Shown: positions 16,767-25,406 of the stretch, piece by piece
Layout of the letters: each line of letters starts with the position of its first letter
Position numbering within the stretch: position 1 is the first letter of the stretch
Origin: Azoarcus sp.
Lineage (GTDB): Bacteria > Pseudomonadota > Gammaproteobacteria > Burkholderiales > Rhodocyclaceae
Direction of reading: 5' to 3'
Assembly (NCBI GenBank): GCA_030604735.1
Contig: JAUVVG010000021.1
Span: forward strand, 1-64,000
Length of the DNA: 64,000 bases
Notes under the pieces: model-generated
The model's input: only the letters and a program-made list of their open reading frames with translations
Database searches by the model: none
Told to the model about the DNA's origin: nothing
Made by a program: the position numbers and the translations under genes

Positions 16767-18311
16767 ATGACGGAAGTAATCAGCAAGCCCGCCGCACCGG
16801 TGATCCGGCTCCATCCGGACGACAACGTCGTGATCGCTCGCGGTGATGTCGCGATCGGCACCGAGATCCCGGGTGAAGGCGTGACCAGCCGCAGCCAGGT
16901 GCCGGCCGGCCACAAGATCGCGTCGTGCGCGATCGCCAAGGGCGAACCGATCCGCAAGTACAACGTGGTGATCGGCTTCGCATTGAACGACATCGCGCCG
17001 GGTACGATGGTCCATGGCCACAACATGTTGTTCCGCGAATACGACCGGGACTACGCGCATTCCAGCGAATATCGCCCGGTCGAGATGCTGCCGGAGCCGG
17101 CCCGGGCGACTTTCCAGGGCATCGTCCGGGCCGATGGCCAGGTCGCGACCCGCAACTATGTCGGCATCCTGTCCACGGTGAACTGTTCGGCGACCGTGGT
17201 GCACCGGATCGCGGAGTGGTTCACGCCCGAGCGCCTGGCCGAGTACCCGAACATCGACGGCGTGGTCGCGTTCAGCCACGGCATCGGCTGTGGCATGGAG
17301 ATGAGCGGCGAGCCTATGGATCTGCTGCGCCGGACCATCGCCGGCTATGCCCGCCACCCCAACATGGCAGCGTCGCTGATCATCGGTCTGGGTTGCGAGC
17401 GCAACCAGATCAAGGACCTGGTTGCGGCGGAGAGCCTGAACACCAGTGCCCGGCTGCACACATTCACGATGCAGGACGAGGGGGGCACCCGCAAGACCAT
17501 CGAGGCCGGCATCGCCGCGGTCCAGGCCTTGCTGCCCGAGGCCAACAAGGTCGTGCGCGAGACCGTGCCGGCCAGCCATCTGATGCTGGGCTTGCAGTGC
17601 GGCGGTTCGGACAGCTTTTCATCGATTTCCGCCAACCCGGCGCTCGGTGCGGCGGTGGACATCCTGGTCCGTCACGGCGGCACCGCGATCCTGTCGGAAA
17701 CGCCGGAGATCTATGGGGTCGAGCACACCCTGACCCGACGCGCGGTATCGCGCGAAGTCGGCGAGAAACTGGTAGAGCGCGTCCGCTGGTGGAAGGAGGA
17801 ATACTCGGTCGGGCGTGACGTGCAGATCAACGGCAAGGTCAGCCCGGGCAACCAGGCTGGCGGGCTGGCCAACATTTTCGAGAAGTCGCTCGGCTCGTCG
17901 ATGAAGGGCGGCACCGGCCCGTTGATGGAGGTCTACAAGTACGCCGAGCCGGTGCGTGCGAAAGGCCTGGTGTTCATGGACACGCCGGGTTTCGACCCGG
18001 TCTCGATTACCGGCCAGATCGCCGGCGGGGCCAACCTCATCGCCTTCACCACCGGCCGCGGTTCGATGTTCGGCGCAAAACCGTCACCCAGCCTGAAGCT
18101 CGCGACCAACTCGCCGATGTTCCACCGTCTCGAAGAAGACATGGACATCAACTGCGGGGAGATCCTCGATGGCACGCTCAGTGTGCAGGAGATGGGGCAG
18201 CGCATCTTCGAGCAACTGTTGCGCACCGCCTCGGGCGAACGGACCAAGAGCGAGCTGCTAGGGTTGGGTGATCACGAATTCGCGCCGTGGAGCATCGGCA
18301 TCATGAGTTGA
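16767..18311 (+). CDS. UxaA-family dehydratase (altronate/galactarate dehydratase-like)
   Basis: The 514-aa protein has an N-terminal SAF domain (about residues 15-95, RLHPDDNVVIARGDVAIGTEI) followed by the full UxaA region with FSHGIGCGMEMSG, LIIGLGCERNQIKDL and GLQCGGSDSFSSISANPALG. Such iron-dependent enzymes remove water from sugar acids such as altronate or galactarate to give 2-keto-3-deoxy acids. The start at 16767 is chosen because GAAAGGTG lies 6 bp upstream; the ORF track begins at a GTG (16758). It probably supplies the substrate of the DapA-family enzyme encoded just before it. Exact substrate not determined. Confidence 0.9.
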   Translation: MTEVISKPAAPVIRLHPDDNVVIARGDVAIGTEIPGEGVTSRSQVPAGHKIASCAIAKGEPIRKYNVVIGFALNDIAPGTMVHGHNMLFREYDRDYAHSSEYRPVEMLPEPARATFQGIVRADGQVATRNYVGILSTVNCSATVVHRIAEWFTPERLAEYPNIDGVVAFSHGIGCGMEMSGEPMDLLRRTIAGYARHPNMAASLIIGLGCERNQIKDLVAAESLNTSARLHTFTMQDEGGTRKTIEAGIAAVQALLPEANKVVRETVPASHLMLGLQCGGSDSFSSISANPALGAAVDILVRHGGTAILSETPEIYGVEHTLTRRAVSREVGEKLVERVRWWKEEYSVGRDVQINGKVSPGNQAGGLANIFEKSLGSSMKGGTGPLMEVYKYAEPVRAKGLVFMDTPGFDPVSITGQIAGGANLIAFTTGRGSMFGAKPSPSLKLATNSPMFHRLEEDMDINCGEILDGTLSVQEMGQRIFEQLLRTASGERTKSELLGLGDHEFAPWSIGIMS

Positions 18312-18320
18312 TGAAGAGGT

Positions 18321-18346
18321 GCCCCGCTCTCTTGCGAGGGCGGGGC
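18321..18346 (+). terminator. Hairpin after the UxaA-family gene
   Basis: GCCCCGCTCTC and GAGGGCGGGGC form an 11-bp stem with one G-T pair and a TTGC tetraloop. It starts 9 bp after the stop codon. The T-run of a classical intrinsic terminator is missing, but the stem is very stable. Confidence 0.6.
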
Positions 18347-18348
18347 GA

Positions 18349-18384
18349 TTCACCGTCCGGGGAGGAGGTAGGACGGACGGTGAA
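18349..18384. repeat. Perfect 10-bp inverted repeat after the terminator hairpin
   Basis: TTCACCGTCC and GGACGGTGAA flank a purine-rich 16-nt spacer. This second hairpin follows the first by 2 bp. Its function is not known; it may reinforce termination or protect the 3' end. Confidence 0.6.
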
Positions 18385-18461
18385 GCCGGTAGCCGAGAAA
18401 GCCAGGCGGTTGCCTGACGGCACCCGACGATGAACAGGCTCCCATCATGCACGGCAGTCAA

Positions 18462-18644
18462 ATCGGTGGAGGCGGCCGTCCTCGCGGCGACTCAGCCCGA
18501 GCGCATGCCGCTGTTGGTGCGCGTAGCGGCCGCGATCCCTGCTGTCTGAGGCCGAAGGCCGAGTTCAGGGATCGCAGCGAAGCGCGCCTTACAGCGGCAG
18601 CGCGAGTGGCTGTCGGAGCCGCGAGGACGGCCGCCTCCACCGAT
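18462..18644. repeat. 183-nt long imperfect hairpin element
   Basis: The outer 27-bp arms ATCGGTGGAGGCGGCCGTCC... (18462-18488) and 18618-18644 are perfect reverse complements. Inside, GCGATCCCTG (18532-18541) pairs exactly with CAGGGATCGC (18566-18575), the regions between are also largely complementary, and the tip is GGCC-GAA-GGCC. The whole region can fold into one long rod. No reading frame here resembles a protein. It may be a REP/BIME-like or other non-autonomous repeat, or a structured RNA; copy number in the genome would decide. Confidence 0.75.
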
Positions 18645-18736
18645 CGGCAGTGCGTGCGCACGCATGCTGCCGTTCCGGCCCGGACGACCTCCGGCTCAGC
18701 GCGATGCGATTCACTCCACAACCGATAGGCAGTGCG
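18639..18736. repeat. 16-nt near-identical direct repeat (ACCGATCGGCAGTGCG / ACCGATAGGCAGTGCG)
   Basis: Copies at 18639-18654 and 18721-18736 differ at one position. The first overlaps the right arm of the long hairpin and starts a smaller hairpin (CGGCAGTGCG...TGCTGCCG, 18645-18672). The repeat could mark a target-site or internal module boundary of the element. Confidence 0.5.
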
Positions 18737-18761
18737 CATTCGCGAAAGCTGCCCTTCTGGT

Positions 18762-19469
18762 TCAAACGACAGTCAGACTCAGCTCCGCGACGCCCTCCAC
18801 GCCTCCGCTGATCCTGTCTCCTCGCTGCACCGGCCCGACACCGGCCGGCGTGCCGGTGAAGATGAGGTCGCCCGGCGCGAGGGTGAACAGCGCGGACAGC
18901 GTTGCGATCACCTCCGGAACCTTCCAGATCAACTGATTCAGATCGCCACTCTGGCGGCGCTCGCCGTTGACGTCCAGCCAGATCAGGCCCGCCGCAGGGT
19001 GGCCGATCCGCTCCGCCGGGACGATCGCGGAGCAGGGCGCCGAGGCCTCGAAGGCCTTGTCGACCTCCCACGGACGGCCCTGTTTTTTTGCCTCGGCCTG
19101 CAGGTCGCGACGGGTCATGTCGATGCCGACCGCGTAACCGTAGACACAGTCCAGCGCGGACTCGAGCGGGATGTCGCGACCGCCCATGGCCAGCGCCACC
19201 ACCAATTCGATCTCGTGATGGACGTCGGTGCTCATCACAGGGTACGGAAAGCGTCCGTCGGGAACCTCCACCGCGTCCGGATTCTTCTGGAAGAAGAACG
19301 GGCTCTCGCGGTTGGGATCATGGCCCATCTCGATCGCATGGTCGGCGTAATTGCGACCGACGCAGTAGATCCGGCGTACCGGGAAGCGCGCCGATTCGCC
19401 CTGCACCGGCAGCGCGGGCTGCCTCGGTGCCGGGATGACCCAGTCGGTGCTGTTCGTGGCGTCGCTCAT
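18762..19469 (-). CDS. Fumarylacetoacetate hydrolase (FAH) family protein
   Basis: The 235-aa single-domain FAH protein has the core motifs RRIYCVGRNYADHA, the acidic metal-binding motif VHHEIELVVAL, and GDLIFTGTPAGVGPV near the C-terminus. The family cleaves C-C bonds in or hydrates 2-keto acids and diketo acids, and includes acylpyruvases and 2-keto-3-deoxy acid hydrolases. The ATG overlaps the stop of the IlvD/Edd-family gene by 4 bp, so the two are translated together. In sugar-acid pathways an FAH enzyme can hydrolyse a diketo-deoxy intermediate to pyruvate and a hydroxyacid. The specific reaction here is inferred only. Confidence 0.88.
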   Translation of the reverse strand: MSDATNSTDWVIPAPRQPALPVQGESARFPVRRIYCVGRNYADHAIEMGHDPNRESPFFFQKNPDAVEVPDGRFPYPVMSTDVHHEIELVVALAMGGRDIPLESALDCVYGYAVGIDMTRRDLQAEAKKQGRPWEVDKAFEASAPCSAIVPAERIGHPAAGLIWLDVNGERRQSGDLNQLIWKVPEVIATLSALFTLAPGDLIFTGTPAGVGPVQRGDRISGGVEGVAELSLTVV

Positions 19470-21247
19470 GCCTTGTCCTCGGGTTGGGCAGGTTTGGCCG
19501 GCACGGTCTCCCGGATCTCGACCGCACGCAGGAAATCGAAGTCGCAGCCGGCGTCGGCCTGGGTGACCGTCGACAGGAAGAGCTTGCGATAGCCGCGCTG
19601 GTCTTCCGCTCTCGGCGGGGCAGGCGGCATTGCGGCGCGGCGGCGCGCCAGCTCGGTCTCATCGACCAGCAGGGTCAGACTGCGCTCGGAAACGCTCAGG
19701 CGGATGCGATCGCCGGATTGTACCAAGGCGAGCGGGCCACCCATCGCCGATTCCGGCGTCACATGCAGGACGATGCTGCCCGAGGCGGTGCCGCTCATCC
19801 TGCCGTCCGAAATGCGCACCATGTCCTTGACGCCTAGGCGGCCGATCTTCTTGGGAATCGGCATGTAGCCGGCTTCCGGCATGCCGGGCGCCCCGATCGG
19901 GCCGATGTTCTTCAGCACCAGCACGTCTTCCGGGTTGACGTCCAGATCCGGGTCATCGATGCGCTTGGCGAGGTCTTCCAGGTTCTCGAACACGACTGCG
20001 CGGCCTTCGTGCTCCATCAAGTCCTTGGACGCGGCCGATTGCTTGATGATCGCGCCGCCCGGGGCGAGGTTGCCACGCAGGAAGGCGATGCCGCCCTGCG
20101 GGTAGATCGGGTTTTCTCGGCTCCTCACGACATCCTGAGGGAAGCCCGGACCGGCCGCGTCGAGCTCCTCGCCCAGGGTGCGGCCCGTCACAGTCAGGGT
20201 GTCCAGATGCAGCAGCGGACGCAATTCGCGCAGCACTGCGGCCAATCCACCGGCCTTGTGGAGGTCTTCCATGTAGTGCTGGCCGGACGGCTTGAGGTCG
20301 ACCAGCACCGGGGTTTCCTTGCTGATCCTGTCGAGCCCGTCCAGGTCGATCGCGATGCCGAGTCGGCCGGCGATCGCGGTCAGGTGAATGATGGCGTTGG
20401 TCGAGCCGCCGATCGCGAGCAAGACCCGCAAGGCGTTCTCGAAGGCCTTGCCGGTCAGGATGCGGTCCGGGGTCAGGCCGGCGCCTATCATCGCCACCGC
20501 CTGGGTGCCGGTGCGTTCGGCGACCCGAATCCGGTCCGCGGTCACCGCAGGCGGCGTGGCGCCGCCGGGCACCATCATGCCCAGCGCCTCGGTGATGCAG
20601 GCCATGGTACTGGCGGTGCCCATCACCGAGCAGGTGCCGACGCTGGCCACCAGCTGATTGTTGACGTCGGCGATCTCCTGCGCGTCGATCTCGTCGCCAC
20701 GGTAGCTCGCCCAGAAGCGGCGACAGTCGGTGCAGGCGCCGACCCGGGTGCCACGGTGAGAGCCCGTCAGCATCGAACCGGTGACCAGCTGGATGGCCGG
20801 GATGCCGGCGCTGGCCGCGCCCATGAGCTGGGCCGGTACGGTCTTGTCGCAACCGCCGATCAAGACCACCGCGTCCATGGGCTGGGCCCGGATCAGTTCC
20901 TCGGTGTCCATCGCCATCAGATTGCGCAGGAACATGCTGGTCGGATGGGCGAAGCTCTCGTGGATGGAGATGGTCGGAAACTCAACCGGCAGGCCACCGG
21001 CCAGCATCACGCCGCGCTTGACCGCCTCGATCAGCTGCGGCGCATTGCCATGGCAGGGGTTGAAACCGCTGCCGGTGTTGGCGATCCCGACGATGGGCTT
21101 GGACAGGGCGTCGTCGGTGTAGCCGGCCCCCTTGATGAAGGCCTTGCGCAGGAACAGGGAGAACTCGCGATCGCCATAATTGGTGAGCGCCTTGCTCATG
21201 CCCTGGGCGGCTTGTGGTTTGGGACTGCTGTTGTCGGATGAAGCCAC
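19466..21247 (-). CDS. IlvD/Edd-family dehydratase (sugar-acid dehydratase-like)
   Basis: The 593-aa protein has the IlvD/Edd Fe-S ligand motifs NPCHGN, GGCDKTVPA and VGTCSVMGTASTMA, plus DGRMSGTASGSIVLHVTPESA near the C-terminus. The family dehydrates 2,3-dihydroxy acids: valine/isoleucine precursors, 6-phosphogluconate, or sugar acids such as arabinonate and xylonate. Coupling to an FAH hydrolase and a TctCBA transporter argues for a sugar-acid role rather than amino-acid synthesis. The start is GTG at 21247 with GGAGG 6 bp upstream. The ATTATTGATAAT palindrome lies 18 bp before the start codon. Confidence 0.9.
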   Translation of the reverse strand: MASSDNSSPKPQAAQGMSKALTNYGDREFSLFLRKAFIKGAGYTDDALSKPIVGIANTGSGFNPCHGNAPQLIEAVKRGVMLAGGLPVEFPTISIHESFAHPTSMFLRNLMAMDTEELIRAQPMDAVVLIGGCDKTVPAQLMGAASAGIPAIQLVTGSMLTGSHRGTRVGACTDCRRFWASYRGDEIDAQEIADVNNQLVASVGTCSVMGTASTMACITEALGMMVPGGATPPAVTADRIRVAERTGTQAVAMIGAGLTPDRILTGKAFENALRVLLAIGGSTNAIIHLTAIAGRLGIAIDLDGLDRISKETPVLVDLKPSGQHYMEDLHKAGGLAAVLRELRPLLHLDTLTVTGRTLGEELDAAGPGFPQDVVRSRENPIYPQGGIAFLRGNLAPGGAIIKQSAASKDLMEHEGRAVVFENLEDLAKRIDDPDLDVNPEDVLVLKNIGPIGAPGMPEAGYMPIPKKIGRLGVKDMVRISDGRMSGTASGSIVLHVTPESAMGGPLALVQSGDRIRLSVSERSLTLLVDETELARRRAAMPPAPPRAEDQRGYRKLFLSTVTQADAGCDFDFLRAVEIRETVPAKPAQPEDKA

Positions 21248-21264
21248 CTTATACCTCCGGTAAT

Positions 21265-21276
21265 ATTATTGATAAT
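21265..21276. promoter_or_regulatory. Palindrome ATTATTGATAAT between the divergent IlvD-like and TctC genes
   Basis: This is the reverse complement of the dyad at 15761-15772, with identical arms and centre. It separates two divergent units of the same catabolic locus. Binding by the local GntR/FCD regulator would co-regulate enzymes and transporter (inference). Confidence 0.65.
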
Positions 21277-21280
21277 CTTG

Positions 21281-21310
21281 TTGACGATGCGATCTTAGCT
21301 GAGTTAGATT
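21281..21310 (+). promoter_or_regulatory. Candidate tctC promoter
   Basis: TTGACG (21281) and TAGATT (21305) are 18 bp apart. The palindrome at 21265-21276 lies immediately upstream of the -35. Confidence 0.4.
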
Positions 21311-21387
21311 GGCCCCGCAACTCGCGAAACGAGCCGCCACATTCCGTTTTCCGGATTTGTTGAATCAAGCACGAGGAGACCTCCAAG

Positions 21388-22365
21388 ATGAATAGCAAGT
21401 CACTGAAGAAAAAAGCATTGATCATCGCTGCCGCGCTCGCACTGCCGTTCGGCGCAGCGGCCCAGCAGTATTCGGCCGGCAGTGAAGTGACGGTTCTGCA
21501 GGGCTTTTCGCCCGGTGGCGGCAGCGACGCGCTGGCCCAACTGGTCCAGCCCTATCTGTCCAAGGAGTTGGGTGCCAACTTCGTCAACCAGTATCAGCCG
21601 GGCGCGACCGGTGCGATCGCCTGGACCCGTCTGGCCAAGCAGACCCGCGCCGATGGCCGCACCATCAGCATCACCAATACCCCGATGCTGATGACCAACT
21701 ACATCATGAACCCGACGATCACCTACAGCATCGACGAGATCACGCCGTTGGCCAACGTCGTGACCGACCCGGGCGTGATCGTGGTGCGTGCCGAGAGCCC
21801 GTACCAGACCGTCGAGGAGCTGTTCGAGGCGGCTCGTGCCAACCCGGAAACCATCACCATCGGCAACTCCGGCGTCGGCGGCGATGATTATTTCTCGACC
21901 ATCATGGTCGAGAAGGCCACCGGCTTGAAGTTCATCAAGGTGCCGTTCCAGGGTGACGGTCCGTCGTGGGCGGCCGCACTGGCTGGCACGATCGACGCCA
22001 GCTTCAACAATCTCGGCATCACCTTCCCGCAAATCCAGGCCGGCAACCTGCGCGTCCTGGCCGTGTTCACCGAGGACCGTCTGCCGGAGATCCCCGATGT
22101 GCCGACCTTGCGTGAGAAGGGCATCGATGTCGTGGCCGGTTCCTCGCGTGGTTACAGCGGCCCGAAAGGCATGTCGGCCGAGCATGTGCAGCAGTTCATC
22201 GCTGCGATGGACCGTGTGATCGCCAATCCGGACTTCCTGCGCGATGCCCGCGAGCGTGCGTTCGTGATCGACTACCGGTCGGGTGATGACTACATGACCT
22301 TCCTCAAGAACCAGGAAGTCACCTTCAAGGCGATCTGGGAAGAAGTCAAGGATCAGGCCCAGTAA
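21388..22365 (+). CDS. Tripartite tricarboxylate transporter substrate-binding protein (TctC/Bug family)
   Basis: The 325-aa periplasmic protein has a signal peptide MNSKSLKKKALIIAAALALPFGAAA and the Bug-family pattern, including GFSPGGGSDALAQLVQPYL and NQYQPGATGAIAWTRLA. Bug proteins bind carboxylated solutes and deliver them to TctAB. GAGGAG lies before the ATG. It is the first gene of the plus-strand tctC-tctB-tctA-gntR-dehydrogenase unit. The ligand is most likely the sugar acid degraded by the flanking enzymes. Confidence 0.92.
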   Translation: MNSKSLKKKALIIAAALALPFGAAAQQYSAGSEVTVLQGFSPGGGSDALAQLVQPYLSKELGANFVNQYQPGATGAIAWTRLAKQTRADGRTISITNTPMLMTNYIMNPTITYSIDEITPLANVVTDPGVIVVRAESPYQTVEELFEAARANPETITIGNSGVGGDDYFSTIMVEKATGLKFIKVPFQGDGPSWAAALAGTIDASFNNLGITFPQIQAGNLRVLAVFTEDRLPEIPDVPTLREKGIDVVAGSSRGYSGPKGMSAEHVQQFIAAMDRVIANPDFLRDARERAFVIDYRSGDDYMTFLKNQEVTFKAIWEEVKDQAQ

Positions 22366-22538
22366 GCGCCCGATCGCTCCTTCTCGCGGGCCTGAACTTC
22401 GACGCCTCTGTGCCCGGAGCCGGGCCCGCAGTCGATTGAGGCTCGGGTGGGGCGCCCTCACGATGGCGCCCCCGCTCGATGCCGTGTGTCCGTCTCAGTC
22501 TGTCAGCGCCGTTCCAGCGGTTTTGCGGGAGAGCTTCT

Positions 22539-23066
22539 GTGTACAGTTCGATCATCATCAGCGTGGCCTCGATAGGGCTGGCCGTGCTGTTTTACTCTCA
22601 GGCGTCCGCCTATCCCCTCGCGGCCAGTCGTCTGCCGATGCTGCTCGCCTGGGCGGTCGGTGGCCTCGCGACGCTGGTCATCGTGGAAGAATTGTTCAAG
22701 GCGCGTCGTCGCAACAAGATTGCGCAGGCGGCACCCGAGGCCGCTCCAGCTCCCGACGACAATGCCGTCCTCGATTCGGCCATGATTCCGCCCATCCTCG
22801 AGGCTGAAGACGAGGGCCCCAAGCCCATCGTCTGGAGTGCCGCGTTGCCTTTCGCCGCCGGCATCATCGCCTATGTGACCCTGATTCCGTATGTTGGCTA
22901 TCTCCTGGTCACACCGGTTTTCATCGCGCTTGGCCTAGCCATCAGCGGCACGCTGCGCTGGGTGCCCGCGATCCTGGTCGCACTTGGCATGACCGCGCTG
23001 GTGTGGGTGGTGTTCATCTGGGCGCTCTACATGCCGATACAACTCGTGCCGGCCTTCTTCGAATGA
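22539..23066 (+). CDS. Tripartite tricarboxylate transporter small membrane subunit (TctB family)
   Basis: The protein is 175 aa from a GTG at 22539 that has GGGAGAG 5 bp upstream; the ORF track extends to 22479 without translation signals. Four hydrophobic segments are visible, two before and two after a long Ala/Pro/Glu-rich cytosolic loop (about residues 50-90). The size and topology are those of TctB, the poorly conserved small subunit. It lies between tctC and tctA. Confidence 0.85.
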   Translation: MYSSIIISVASIGLAVLFYSQASAYPLAASRLPMLLAWAVGGLATLVIVEELFKARRRNKIAQAAPEAAPAPDDNAVLDSAMIPPILEAEDEGPKPIVWSAALPFAAGIIAYVTLIPYVGYLLVTPVFIALGLAISGTLRWVPAILVALGMTALVWVVFIWALYMPIQLVPAFFE

Positions 23067-23085
23067 TGTCGCATCGGATCTGACC

Positions 23086-24621
23086 ATGGAAACCTCCTTC
23101 ATTGCCATCGGCTTCGCCAACGCGCTGACGCCCACCAATCTGATGTTCATGACGCTCGGTACCGCGCTCGGCCTGATGGTCGGCGCCCTGCCGGGACTGT
23201 CTGCGACGATGGCGCTTGCGCTGTTGTTGCCGCTGACCTTCTCGCTGCCGCCGGAAACCGGGCTGTGCATGCTCGCGTCGCTGTATCTGGCCGCGATGTA
23301 CGGCGGCTCGATCGCCGCGATCCTGCTCAGGACGCCGGGCACCCCGGCCGCCGCCGCGACCCTGCTGGACGGTTTTCCGATGGCTTCGCGTGGCGAGGCC
23401 GGTCGGGCGCTGGGCATTTCGCTGACCTCGTCGCTGGTTGGCGGCATCATCAGTGGCATTGCCTTGCTCACCATCGCCCCTTTCCTCGGCAAGCTGGTGT
23501 TGTTGTTCGGACCGGTCGAACTGTTCGCGATCGCGGTGCTGGGCATCACCATGATAGGCACGCTGGCCAAGGGCTCGCCGATGAAAGGCCTGCTGGCCGG
23601 CGCGCTCGGCCTGTTGCTGGCGATGGTCGGCATGGATCCGACCACCGGCACCGCCCGCTTCACAGCGGGCAACATCAACCTGTTCTCCGGGGTTCCGTTC
23701 ACCGTCGCGCTGATCGGCCTGTTCTCGATCCCGCAGGCGATTGCGCTGGCCGAGCAGGCGCGCGGCAAGCAGCCTCGCCCGGCGCAGATCAGCGACCGGG
23801 TCATTCCGCGCCTGCCCGAGTTCCTGCGCCTGTTGCCGAACTCGATGCGCTCGGCCGTGATCGGTGTCGTCACTGGCCTGATTCCCGGCACCGGTGGGGA
23901 TACCGCGAGCTGGTTCGCCTACAACGAGGCCAAGCGCTTCGCCAAGGACAAGTCCCGCTTCGGCAAGGGCGACCCGGCCGGGGTCGCGGCGCCGGAAGCG
24001 GCCAACAATGCCGTGGTCGGCGGCGCGCTGGTGCCCACGATCGCCCTCGGCATCCCGGGTAGCTCCGCCACCGCGGTCCTGCTCGGCGGTCTGATGGTTC
24101 ACGGCATCCTGCCCGGCCCGACCCTGCTGACCGATTACGGTGACGTGACCTACACCCTGATCTGGGCGATCCTGCTGGCGAACATTCCGCTGTTCCTGCT
24201 CGGCCTGCTGTTCACCCGCTTCAGCGTGATCGTGATGCGGGTGCCACGCATGGCGGTGGCGGTGGCGATCGTGGTGATGAGCATCGTCGGTTCGTTCGCG
24301 ATCAACAACAACCTGTTCGACGTCTGGCTGATGCTCGGGTTCGGCCTGCTCGGCTACATCTTCGAACGCGCCGGCATCCCGACCGCACCGATGGTGATCG
24401 GCCTGGTGCTGGGCATGCTGCTCGACGTCAGCCTGAATCAGTCTTTGCTGATTGGTCGTGGCAACTGGGGCATCTTCCTCGAGAGCAAGATCTCGCTGGT
24501 ACTGCTGGCGATCGCGGCCCTGTCCATTCTCCAGGCCACTCCGTTCTTCCGCCTGGTCTTCGGCCGCTTCGGGCGGCGAAAGGCGGTGCCGCAGGCGGGT
24601 ACAATGGCGGGAGATTCATGA
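23086..24621 (+). CDS. Tripartite tricarboxylate transporter large permease (TctA family)
   Basis: The 511-aa polytopic membrane protein has about 12 segments and TctA signatures: GTALGLMVGALPGLSATMALALLLP near the N-terminus and GVVTGLIPGTGGDTASWFAYN in the middle, the duplicated loop motif of the family. It transports carboxylates with ion gradients together with TctB and TctC. The last 4 bp overlap the GntR gene, so regulator and transporter are translationally linked. Confidence 0.94.
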   Translation: METSFIAIGFANALTPTNLMFMTLGTALGLMVGALPGLSATMALALLLPLTFSLPPETGLCMLASLYLAAMYGGSIAAILLRTPGTPAAAATLLDGFPMASRGEAGRALGISLTSSLVGGIISGIALLTIAPFLGKLVLLFGPVELFAIAVLGITMIGTLAKGSPMKGLLAGALGLLLAMVGMDPTTGTARFTAGNINLFSGVPFTVALIGLFSIPQAIALAEQARGKQPRPAQISDRVIPRLPEFLRLLPNSMRSAVIGVVTGLIPGTGGDTASWFAYNEAKRFAKDKSRFGKGDPAGVAAPEAANNAVVGGALVPTIALGIPGSSATAVLLGGLMVHGILPGPTLLTDYGDVTYTLIWAILLANIPLFLLGLLFTRFSVIVMRVPRMAVAVAIVVMSIVGSFAINNNLFDVWLMLGFGLLGYIFERAGIPTAPMVIGLVLGMLLDVSLNQSLLIGRGNWGIFLESKISLVLLAIAALSILQATPFFRLVFGRFGRRKAVPQAGTMAGDS

Positions 24622-25406
24622 CCTTTGCAAGGAGCGAGATCGTGTCCCAGCCAAGCCACTCTCCGGTCGATCTGGCCCCGGCCAGGTTGCGGGTTGCCCC
24701 GGTCGCGCGCGATCGCGATGTCGAGCCGCTGGTCCGACAGACGGTCGCGACGCTGGAGGAGGACATCGTCCTCGGCTTCCTGAATCCGCGCGAGCGCCTG
24801 GTCGAGGACGATTTGCGCAATCGCTTCGGGCAAAAGCGGCATGTGGTTCGCCAGGTGCTGACCGAACTGGAACGGATGGGGCTGGTCGAGCGGCGCAAGA
24901 ACGTCGGTGCCCTGGTCAAGGCCTACTCGGCCAAGGAAGTGCATGATCTTTACGAGGTGCGCGAGATCCTGGAGACCAGCGCGGCGAAGCGGATTCCGCT
25001 ACCGGTCCCGCCCGAGCGGCTGGAGCAGTTGGTCGCGATTCAGCGCGCCCATGATGAAGCGGTCGCCGCGTCCGATCTGCGCGCCGCCTATCGGGCCAAC
25101 GTCGCCTTCCACAAGGCGCTGTTCTCGCTGGTGGACAATGACACCTTGTCCAGCGCGATCGAGGACTATGCCCAGCGGGCGAACTCGATCCGGTCCTCGT
25201 CCATGGTCTTCCCGGCGCATCTCGAGCGCGCGCGCCGCGAGCACTGGGAGATCATCGAGGCCTTGAAGGAGGGCAATCGCGACACACTGGTCGAACTGTG
25301 CCGCAGGCACCTGATCCCGTCGCGCGACGCTTATGTAGAGCGTTACCAGCGGCGTCACCGAGAGCGTGCCGACAGCGAAAAAGGGATACGGGGCAATGCA
25401 GTCTGA
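24618..25406 (+). CDS. GntR-family regulator with FCD ligand-binding domain
   Basis: The 262-aa protein has a winged helix-turn-helix (residues about 40-105: NPRERLVEDDLRNRFG, VRQVLTELERMGLVERR) and an all-helical FCD domain with YEVREILETSAAKR and the metal/ligand histidines in NVAFHKALFSL and REHWEIIEALKEGN. FCD-type GntR proteins usually repress carboxylic-acid catabolic genes and release DNA upon binding the substrate. It overlaps tctA by 4 bp and the next gene by 11 bp. The duplicated palindrome ATTATCAATAAT in this locus is the proposed operator. Confidence 0.93.
   Translation: MTFARSEIVSQPSHSPVDLAPARLRVAPVARDRDVEPLVRQTVATLEEDIVLGFLNPRERLVEDDLRNRFGQKRHVVRQVLTELERMGLVERRKNVGALVKAYSAKEVHDLYEVREILETSAAKRIPLPVPPERLEQLVAIQRAHDEAVAASDLRAAYRANVAFHKALFSLVDNDTLSSAIEDYAQRANSIRSSSMVFPAHLERARREHWEIIEALKEGNRDTLVELCRRHLIPSRDAYVERYQRRHRERADSEKGIRGNAV

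Noticed and set aside
20009-21241. 410-aa plus-strand ORF opposite the IlvD/Edd-family gene
   Set aside because: It is antisense to a protein with all family Fe-S motifs and has a low-complexity H/R/D/G composition typical of shadows.
19466-21247. Biosynthetic ilvD (dihydroxyacid dehydratase)
   Set aside because: Family membership is clear, but the coupling to an FAH hydrolase and a TctCBA transporter favours a sugar-acid dehydratase.
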